Origin: Anabaena azotica FACHB-119
GTDB taxonomy: Bacteria; Cyanobacteriota; Cyanobacteriia; Cyanobacteriales; Nostocaceae
Direction of reading: 5' to 3'
Assembly: GCF_014697625.1 (NCBI RefSeq)
Contig: NZ_JACJSG010000063.1
Location: 1-40,882 of the forward strand
Length of the DNA stretch: 40,882 bases
Positions within the stretch are counted from its first letter, which is position 1. The number at the start of each line of letters is the position of its first letter. This document shows positions 34,699 to 40,882 of the stretch, piece after piece. Below the pieces are notes generated by a model. That model did not search any database, was not told the DNA's origin, and saw nothing but the letters and a program-made list of their open reading frames with translations. The position numbers were made by a program, and so were the translations under genes.

Positions 34699-35976
34699 TC
34701 AATAGCTAGCTACAGGTTTTTCCATATCTTGTATGATGGCGATCGCCCTTGCTATTCCATCCTCAGCTTGAATTTTCGACCCTAGATTGGCCGCACGCTG
34801 ACGCATGGTTTGATCTGTCATAGCTGTTTGAATCGCTTCCGTCAGTCCCTCAACCGTTAATTTCTTACGGGGAATAGGTTCTGGCCCAACCCCTAATTCG
34901 GCTACACGTTTTCCCCAAAACAACTGATCAGCACCGAAAGGAATAATGATAGAAGGAACACCGGCTCTAAGACCTGCGGCTGTTGTGCCAGCGCCACCGT
35001 GATGTACAACAGCCCCGACACGCGGGAAGAGCCACGAATGGGGGATTGAGTTCACCATAAAAACTGTATCTGGTAAATCTTCCTTGTATAAACCTCCCCA
35101 GCCAGAGAGGAATATGGCACGCTGTTGAGTTCTTGCAAGAGCTTCCAAACAGAGGTCGGCGGTTTTTCCAGGGTCTTGATTGCTCATACTCCCAAAGCCT
35201 ATATAAACGGGGGGTGGGCCGTCCTCTAGAAAAGCCATCAAGTCTGAAGGCGGAGTCCAATCAGATGCTGAATCTAAGAACCAATAACCAGTGACATGAA
35301 TCTTGTCATCCCAATCAGATGGTTTGGGGATCACAGAAGGACTGAAACCATAGAGAATTGGAGACTTATGAAGGATATCGCTATTGTATGGCCCCCAAAA
35401 AGGGGCGGAGGGCAAGTCAAGAACTTCCTTTCGCGCTTGGCTATCGCCTAACCGAGATGGCTGCCATACAAACTGTTGGGTTAAATGATGTGAAAAGCGA
35501 TTAAAAATACCTCCCAGTTTGGATAGAGATTGGGGAAGTATCACACTAGGAAAGGCTTCTGTAGGAGTAAAAGGAACTACGTAAGCCTGAACAAACGGAA
35601 GCCCCAACTTTTCTGCAAGGGAGACACCAAGATACAACCCCCCCATACCTGCAAGCACTAGATCAATTCCCTGACAAGCTGCTAAACCTTCTTTCGCCCC
35701 ATCAATAGCTAGTTGTTTCCCTTGTTTGATCATCTTCAATGTTACTGTGAGAAAATCCCCTTTCTCTACAGCCCCACGCATTTCTTCGCTCTGAATAACA
35801 TCTTGTACATTCCCTTTGATAGGCCAGAACTCTATCCCATGCGAACTTACTAGATTTTCAAAGTTTTCATGGGTTACTAATCTGACCAAGTTACCGGCTT
35901 TTTTTAAGCCCGCTCCCAAAGCAATATAGGGTTGAACATCCCCTTGAGTTCCTAACGCAATAATTGCAATTCGCAT
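34699..35976 (-). CDS. Second glycosyltransferase, sterol/macrolide glucosyltransferase type (GT1)
   Basis: This 425-residue GT-B enzyme on the minus strand begins MRIAIIALGTQGDVQPYIAL, the GTxGDVxPxxAL start of the sterol 3-beta-glucosyltransferase-like group. The C-terminal nucleotide-sugar motif is VVHHGGAGTTAAGLRAGVPS, then IIPFGADQLFWGKRV. VYIGFGSMSNQDPGKT is the usual FGSM element. I chose the ATG at 35976; a GTG at 35985 would add 3 residues. It is convergent with the Rieske oxygenase gene. Sequence type differs from the plus-strand glycosyltransferase at 30046, so the two probably act on different acceptors or with different sugars. It may belong to the cluster as a late tailoring gene or be an unrelated lipid or carotenoid glycosyltransferase. 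Confidence 0.88.
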   Translation of the reverse strand: MRIAIIALGTQGDVQPYIALGAGLKKAGNLVRLVTHENFENLVSSHGIEFWPIKGNVQDVIQSEEMRGAVEKGDFLTVTLKMIKQGKQLAIDGAKEGLAACQGIDLVLAGMGGLYLGVSLAEKLGLPFVQAYVVPFTPTEAFPSVILPQSLSKLGGIFNRFSHHLTQQFVWQPSRLGDSQARKEVLDLPSAPFWGPYNSDILHKSPILYGFSPSVIPKPSDWDDKIHVTGYWFLDSASDWTPPSDLMAFLEDGPPPVYIGFGSMSNQDPGKTADLCLEALARTQQRAIFLSGWGGLYKEDLPDTVFMVNSIPHSWLFPRVGAVVHHGGAGTTAAGLRAGVPSIIIPFGADQLFWGKRVAELGVGPEPIPRKKLTVEGLTEAIQTAMTDQTMRQRAANLGSKIQAEDGIARAIAIIQDMEKPVASY

Positions 35977-35985
35977 AAGTGTCAC

Positions 35986-37097
35986 CGCAATAATTTTGGA
36001 GCTACATTACTTACTATCCTAAATACATTGCCAAGAAGTTGGACAAGCCTTTATTTTGACTTTGGTTTTCACCCAATATCACAGGGAAAGACAGAGGACA
36101 GAAGGTTATAAAAATAATTCCTCTCTCTATTAATCGGGTTGTAAGTCGTCTGTGTTACAAATTTCAACAAAAGTAGAGTTGAATTTTGGCAGTTTGGATT
36201 GTTGTTAATTTAGTGTAAGCTAGTCTAACTGCAATATTCATGGCAAAGGCATCTAATAGACTCCCCTGTGAAGCTAGCCCTGTCAAAAAGCCAATTATCT
36301 CCAAATTCATTACCTGGGCTACTACGCCCAAAGGAATGTCAACGCTGCTAGGTAAGATGGCATCCAAAATAGCGATCGCATCAGCTATCTCTTTGATTAT
36401 TGCTCAGGGTAGCGTTGGCAATGTCCATTCTTTGCAATCATAGCAGCAGTTATAGTAATGTCATCTATCCACGGTAGTACAATGAAGCTAGTATTCAGCG
36501 ATTGATTGTTACAACTATCAGTGCTGTAGCCGGAGCTATGTTTGCAATCACTTTGAGAAGCAATTCATTATCACTAGCGCGTGAGCAAGATTTTCAGGTT
36601 TTGAGTCAGCAGGGTTGTGAAACTTAGCCAACAGACTTTGATAATTTTCTCGAAATCTGAAATTATGTTATGTAAATCTCCACATTTTGCAGCTGAATGA
36701 TGCAGATATCCGAGTAGCTGAACTTCTTAAACAGTTATCAGTTATCAGTCATGACGGCCTATGCTGGGAGATAAATAAGCGCCAAAATACGCCTTCCACC
36801 AATTGATGTGGTGTTTCACCAACTCATTTAAGTACGGGCGGGTTTAACTGACATATTTGTTTTCCTCATGAATTTTTTACTGAACCCGCCCCTACCCGCC
36901 CCTACTTATATCAAGTTCGGCTAATTACTTATAATATGGTTGTTTTGGTCGGTAATTGGTAATAGCTAATAGGTAATTGTTGTGAGCCATTACCGATTAC
37001 CGATTACCTATTACCAGCCCCCAATATATGATAAGTATTTAAGCGGACATGATATTACTGTTCACTGTTAAACAGGTTAACTAAAAGCTCAAAACCC
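35986..37097. other. 1.1-kb region without an intact gene, with decayed coding remnants
   Basis: No intact gene is apparent. A 67-codon ORF at 36240-36443 and an open frame at 36478-36627 (reading RLIVTTISAVAGAMFAITLR, ending REQDFQVLSQQGCET) look like pieces of one or more degraded genes with stops and frame changes between them. Hydrophobic character suggests a lost membrane protein. A cyanobacterial repeat with arms GGGCGGGTT (36836-36844) and AACCCGCCC (36883-36891) follows, then the MITE-like copy at 36908. Confidence 0.4.
36908..37055. repeat. 148-bp palindromic MITE-like element, copy 2 (inverted)
   Basis: This is the reverse complement of the element at 22247-22394, with the same length of 148 bp and only two mismatches by eye. 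The terminal ATATCA/TGATAT ends and internal ATTACC/GGTAAT arms are preserved. It ends 42 bp upstream of the M48 peptidase start and may contribute to that gene's upstream region. Confidence 0.88.
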
Positions 37098-37979
37098 ATG
37101 ACGAGAAAAATATTAGCAGGACTAAGTTCACAAGCTTACGAACACCCTTTTGATCGCCAAGCCTTAGCAGCTCTGCAAAAAATACCAGGAGTCTCTTTGC
37201 TCATTAAAAAAATTAACGAGTACGGTATTGATCGCTTACTGAGGTTGCAATGTCTTGGTAGTGAAATAAGAGTCACTTCCCGAAATTTCCCGCAATTGCA
37301 TGAGACATTTGTGGAAGCTTGCCAAATTATAGATATTGATCCAGTTCCTGAGTTACATCTGTGTCGAGGTACAGGTCATATTGACACACATATTATTGGG
37401 GTAGAAAAACCGATTATCAGTATTAATTTAGAAGCAATGGAGTGGCTGGATAGGGATGAGTTAATTTATTCCTTGGGACACGAAGCCGCTCATATTAAAA
37501 GCCAGCATCTAATATATCATCAAATGGCTATTGTCATGCCCGTTTTAAAAGATTTGATGAGCAACAGTACATTGGGATTAGGTGGCTTAGTAGCTAGTGG
37601 GATGGAGTTGGCTTTATATAATTGGCGAATGATGGCTGAGTTAACAGTTGATCGTGCTGGTTTGCTCGCTTGCCAAGATATTAACGTAGCAATTAAAGCC
37701 CTGTTGAAAGCCACTGGTTTGCCCCCAGAATACTTAAATGATGTTGTAATTGAAGATTTTATTTCTCAAGCCCGTGAGTTTCCATCCGTTAGCTTTGACA
37801 GCATAGATCGAGCAACAAAAGTATTAAGTTATACTAATAATCAACTTTCTTGGTCGGTGATGCGTACTCATGAATTATTGAAATGGATTGACTCAGGCGA
37901 ATATGAGAATGTAGTTCAACAAAAAAAATTGGAGATTCCAGAAACAACAGAGGGGTGGAATTTTTTATCTTCTTGGTAG
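37098..37979 (+). CDS. M48 family metallopeptidase
   Basis: This 293-residue zinc metalloprotease has the catalytic motif His128-Glu129-x-x-His132 in YSLGHEAAHIKSQH. The third ligand is probably the Glu in MAELTVDRAGLLAC, the ExxxDR-like element of the M48 family, which includes HtpX and Ste24. Unlike HtpX, it has no clear N-terminal membrane helices; the middle segment LGLGGLVASGMELALYNW is only moderately hydrophobic. The N-terminus (QAYEHPFDRQALAALQKIPG) matches that of a common cyanobacterial M48 group of about 290 residues. It is probably a general proteolysis or maintenance gene unrelated to the cluster and marks the cluster's right-hand border. Confidence 0.88.
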   Translation: MTRKILAGLSSQAYEHPFDRQALAALQKIPGVSLLIKKINEYGIDRLLRLQCLGSEIRVTSRNFPQLHETFVEACQIIDIDPVPELHLCRGTGHIDTHIIGVEKPIISINLEAMEWLDRDELIYSLGHEAAHIKSQHLIYHQMAIVMPVLKDLMSNSTLGLGGLVASGMELALYNWRMMAELTVDRAGLLACQDINVAIKALLKATGLPPEYLNDVVIEDFISQAREFPSVSFDSIDRATKVLSYTNNQLSWSVMRTHELLKWIDSGEYENVVQQKKLEIPETTEGWNFLSSW

Positions 37980-38001
37980 ATTTTAGACTGGCGATAGCTA
38001 C

Positions 38002-38205
38002 TCAGTCCAAGAAATCTTTATAAATCGATTCACGCCCAGCTTGTTCGGCTGCTTGGGCTGTGAAATATATTTTGCGTTCTCCGAATACAGCACCACCCAA
38101 ACTGAGAAACCGGAACTGCCAGCAATCGGTTTCTGTGTAGAAAACCAGTAAAGTCAACCCCCTGATACCAACAAGTAGGTGAATTTTAACTTGGTTGTCT
38201 GTCAT
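38002..38205 (-). CDS. Small conserved-looking cyanobacterial protein
   Basis: This is a 67-residue ORF on the minus strand, convergent with the M48 gene (22 bp between the stops). The sequence (LLVFYTETDCWQFRFLSLGG, then IYFTAQAAEQAGRESI) has a mixed beta/alpha look, and I recall similar short hypothetical proteins in Nostocales. No function can be assigned. It is the only ORF of this gap with coding-like composition. Confidence 0.55.
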   Translation of the reverse strand: MTDNQVKIHLLVGIRGLTLLVFYTETDCWQFRFLSLGGAVFGERKIYFTAQAAEQAGRESIYKDFLD

Positions 38206-38567
38206 TACTCAGGTGCTATGCCTCGTTAGTACTTTAGTTATTTATTATGGCAAAGGACTTGCTTGACGGCGACGGTACAAGTAATGGCTAATATTTTACC
38301 GAAAAAATGGGGAGTGGAGAAAAAAGCGCTATGTCTATGTTTATTTTTCAAGGACTTACGCAACTGGTAGTTGGGGTAGGGTGCGTCAGATATAAAAAAT
38401 CCTTGAATCTGTACGAAATGATTAGGGCTGACGCACCCTACAGTTAGTTTGATTATAACACTTGCGTAAGTCCTATTTCTTTAATTACTTTGAGCAGATA
38501 AAAATAAATGTAGTAGTGCTGAGGACTAGCCTTGTACTATGGAAAGTAGAGTTTTTCATTGATTAAT
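38206..38567. other. Intergenic region, mostly a repeat copy
   Basis: This spacer of 362 bp is dominated by the second copy of the palindromic element (38354-38471). No ORF with coding character is seen. It must contain the promoter of the divergent small gene and that of the prolyl oligopeptidase, neither of which can be placed. Confidence 0.5.
38354..38471. repeat. 118-bp palindromic MITE-like element, copy B (inverted)
   Basis: This is a reverse-complement homologue of the element at 26704-26820. The ends ACTTACGCAA and TTGCGTAAGT are terminal inverted repeats, and the arms TAGGGTGCGTCAG and CTGACGCACCCTA are conserved. The centre differs slightly (for example AAAAAATCC against GGATTTTCC in complement), so this pair is older than the 148-bp pair. 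Confidence 0.85.
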
Positions 38568-40643
38568 ATGTCATCTTCTCCAAAACCTCTAAATTATCCA
38601 CTGCCTCGTAAGAGCGATCAAATTGATGATTACCACGGTACTTTAGTCGCAGATCCTTATCGTTGGTTGGAAGATCCAAACTCAGAAGAAACTAAGGCTT
38701 GGATTGAGGCAGAAAATCAAATTACTTTTGCTTATCTGGGTGAAGTTGCTGTGAGAGAAAAAATTCAACAGCGTCTCACCAAACTTTGGGACTATGAAAA
38801 ATATGGCATTCCCTTTAAGGAAGGGGAAAATTATTTTTATTTCAAAAATAATGGATTGCAAAATCAAAGCGTTCTTTATACTTTAAAATCACTCGATTCT
38901 GAACCAAGAGTTTTACTGGACCCCAACAAACTTTCTGCTGATGGCACTGTTGCACTTTCGGGTTTAGCTATTAGTGATAATGGTAAACTTTTAGCTTATG
39001 GTTTATCTACTGCTGGTTCTGATTGGCAAGAATGGAAAGTTCTTGATGTAAAAACGGGTGAAGAATTACCAGATCATCTCAATTGGATTAAATTTTCTGG
39101 TGCATCTTGGACAAATGATAATCAAGGTTTTTTCTATAGTCGTTATGATGAGCCAAATGCAAAAACTAAGTTAGAAGATGCCAATTATTATCAAAAGCTT
39201 TATTATCATCGCTTGGGTACAGCCCAATCTGAAGATATATTAATCTACCAGCGTCTTGACGAAAAAGAATGGGGTTTCAGGGGTGATGTAACTGAGGATG
39301 GTTGCTATTTAATCATTTCAGTTTGGTTAGGAACTGATTCTAGAAATCTAGTTTTTTACAAAGATTTAACTCAACCGAATGCTGAGGTTGTAGAACTAAT
39401 TAGCCAGTTTGAAGCAAATTATAGTTTTATTGAACATGATGAAACTGTGTTTTATTTTCGCACTGATTTAGATGCCCCAAGAGGTAGAGTAATTGCTATT
39501 GATATTGCTAGACCAGATAAGGAAGCATGGCGAGAAGTTATTCCTCAAAATCAAGCTACATTAGAAAGTGTAAATTTTTTAAATAATCAGTTGATTTGTG
39601 ATTATTTACAAGATGCTCACTCCCAAATCAAAATATTTGACCTCAATGGTACATTCATTCAGGATGTAGAATTGCCAGGGCTTGGTTCAGTGAATGGCTT
39701 TGACGGTAAACGTTATGATACGGAAACTTTTTATAGCTTCACTAGTTTTACAACCCCAGTGACTATTTATCGCTACAACTTGATAACGGGAGAAAGTGAG
39801 CTTTTTAGGCAACCAAATGTAGATTTTAATCCAGAGGATTACGAAACTAAACAAGTATTTTATCAAAGTAAAGATGGTACGCAAGTACCGATGTTTATTA
39901 CACACAAAAAGGGGATTAAATTAAATGGCAATAACCCTACTTGTCTTTATGCTTACGGTGGTTTTAATATTTCGCTAACCCCAAATTTTTCTGTAAATAT
40001 CTTGGTATGGATGGAAATGGGCGGTATTTATGCTTCGGCGAATTTACGCGGTGGTGGGGAGTATGGCGAAGAATGGCATCAAGCAGGGATGAAGGAGAAA
40101 AAGCAAAATGTCTTTGATGATTTTATTGCGGCGGCTGAATGGTTGATTGCTAATAATTATACAAGACCTGCAAAGTTAGCGATCGCCGGGGGTAGCAATG
40201 GCGGTTTATTAGTCGGTGCTTGCATGACTCAGCGTCCTGAGTTATTCGGCGCAGCTTTACCAGCAGTTGGGGTGATGGATATGTTACGGTTTCACAAATT
40301 TACCATCGGCTGGGCTTGGACTGCTGAATATGGTTCACCAGATAAAAGAGAGGAGTTTCCCCCACTCTATGCTTATTCACCACTGCATAATCTCAAACCA
40401 GGTACAGCTTACCCAGCTACTTTAATTACTACCGCAGATCACGACGATCGCGTAGTTCCTGCCCATAGTTTCAAGTTTGCTGCAACCTTGCAAGCGGCTC
40501 ACAATGGCAATGCACCAGTTTTAATTAGAATTGAAACTAAAGCTGGACATGGTGCAGGTAAACCGACTACGAAAATTATTGAAGAAGCCGCAGATAGATG
40601 GGCTTTTTTGGTGCGGACTTTGGATATTGATACTGAGTTGTAG
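38568..40643 (+). CDS. Prolyl oligopeptidase (S9A serine peptidase)
   Basis: This 691-residue cytosolic-type serine peptidase cleaves short peptides after proline. The N-terminal segment PLPRKSDQIDDYHGTLVADP, then YRWLEDPNSEETKAWIEAEN, is the standard S9A opening. The middle forms the seven-bladed propeller. The C-terminal alpha/beta hydrolase has Ser543 (GGSNGGLLVGA), Asp626 (DHDDRVVPAHSFK) and His661 (AGHGAGKPT) as catalytic triad. No signal peptide is visible. I use the ATG at 38568; a TTG at 38559 would add 3 residues. It is likely a housekeeping gene, outside the cluster. Confidence 0.96.
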   Translation: MSSSPKPLNYPLPRKSDQIDDYHGTLVADPYRWLEDPNSEETKAWIEAENQITFAYLGEVAVREKIQQRLTKLWDYEKYGIPFKEGENYFYFKNNGLQNQSVLYTLKSLDSEPRVLLDPNKLSADGTVALSGLAISDNGKLLAYGLSTAGSDWQEWKVLDVKTGEELPDHLNWIKFSGASWTNDNQGFFYSRYDEPNAKTKLEDANYYQKLYYHRLGTAQSEDILIYQRLDEKEWGFRGDVTEDGCYLIISVWLGTDSRNLVFYKDLTQPNAEVVELISQFEANYSFIEHDETVFYFRTDLDAPRGRVIAIDIARPDKEAWREVIPQNQATLESVNFLNNQLICDYLQDAHSQIKIFDLNGTFIQDVELPGLGSVNGFDGKRYDTETFYSFTSFTTPVTIYRYNLITGESELFRQPNVDFNPEDYETKQVFYQSKDGTQVPMFITHKKGIKLNGNNPTCLYAYGGFNISLTPNFSVNILVWMEMGGIYASANLRGGGEYGEEWHQAGMKEKKQNVFDDFIAAAEWLIANNYTRPAKLAIAGGSNGGLLVGACMTQRPELFGAALPAVGVMDMLRFHKFTIGWAWTAEYGSPDKREEFPPLYAYSPLHNLKPGTAYPATLITTADHDDRVVPAHSFKFAATLQAAHNGNAPVLIRIETKAGHGAGKPTTKIIEEAADRWAFLVRTLDIDTEL

Positions 40644-40751
40644 GTAACTTAGGCAAGGAGTGGAGGGAGTGGGGAGTGGGGGGAGATGAGGGGGAAAGGG
40701 GAAAGGGGAAGGGGAAAAAAGAAGCCTTTAACCTCTGTCTCCTGTCAACTG

Positions 40752-40882
40752 TCAACTACTCATTCATCTACCTCAACTACTCATTCATCCACCTCAACTA
40801 CTCATTCATCCACCTCAACTACTCATTCATCCACCTCAACTACTCATTCATCCACCTCAACTACTCATTCATCCACCTCAAC
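40752..40882. repeat. 21-bp minisatellite at the window end
   Basis: Six complete 21-bp units (TCAACTACTCATTCATCCACC; the first has TCTACC) and a partial seventh run off the right end of the window. It is preceded by a purine-rich G-run tract at about 40655-40720. It is non-coding or low-complexity; the total copy number cannot be seen. Confidence 0.93.

Noticed and set aside
36164..36367. Minus-strand ORF of 67 codons
   Set aside because: It overlaps a plus-strand fragment in a decayed region; neither has a ribosome-binding site or family motif, so it is not called as a gene.

Overview
The window comes from a filamentous, probably Nostocales-type, cyanobacterium. This rests on frequent GCGATCGC-type (HIP1) octamers, an MPBQ/MSBQ-type methyltransferase of the plastoquinone/tocopherol pathway, many short palindromic dispersed repeats, and a biosynthetic cluster whose core matches the cyanobacterial cylindrocyclophane (cyl) pathway. 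All assignments were made by reading motifs and from memory of the families; no database search was run.

Layout. Positions 1-3600 hold ordinary or accessory genes: a small membrane protein, a peptidoglycan-binding-domain protein, the methyltransferase (minus strand) and a divergent caspase-like protein. Positions 3929-26672 hold a paracyclophane-type core, all on the plus strand: fatty acyl-AMP ligase (cylA-like), ACP (cylB-like), diiron halogenase (cylC-like), type I PKS KS-AT-ACP-ACP-ACP (cylD-like), the beta-branching cassette (Ser-type KS decarboxylase, HMG-CoA synthase, enoyl-CoA hydratase; cylE-G-like), a 2.2k-residue ECH-ER-KS-AT-ACP-TE protein (cylH-like), a type III PKS (cylI-like), a membrane methyltransferase of the isoprenylcysteine methyltransferase type, and a calcium-binding-like/beta-propeller protein matching the Friedel-Crafts alkylase CylK. 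Positions 26976-35976 hold a tailoring block: a small helical protein coupled to a GMC oxidoreductase, an aldo/keto reductase broken by a frameshift at an A10 tract, a glycosyltransferase, a BAHD-like acyltransferase, a Rieske oxygenase and, on the minus strand, a second glycosyltransferase. Downstream are a 1.1-kb decayed region, an M48 peptidase, a small conserved-looking ORF, a prolyl oligopeptidase and a 21-bp minisatellite that runs off the end of the window.

Inferred pathway. A medium-chain fatty acid is activated by the ligase, loaded on the ACP and chlorinated at an unactivated carbon by the diiron enzyme. It is extended once by the CylD-like PKS, which has no ketoreductase, so the beta-ketone is available for beta-methyl branching by the KS/HMGS/ECH1/ECH2 cassette, followed by ER reduction. 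A second extension occurs on the CylH-like PKS, again without ketoreductase. The type III PKS builds a resorcinol, and the CylK-like enzyme uses the alkyl chloride to alkylate the ring, dimerising the molecule to a [7.7]paracyclophane or a related product. The methyltransferase, two glycosyltransferases, BAHD acyltransferase, Rieske oxygenase and GMC/AKR redox pair suggest a more heavily decorated product (O-methylated, hydroxylated, glycosylated and/or acylated) than plain cylindrocyclophane.

Structural features of note are near-identical tandem ACPs, a fused donor-type ACP, a fourfold 42-residue linker repeat in the CylH-like protein, and two families of palindromic MITE-like repeats, each present as an inverted pair.
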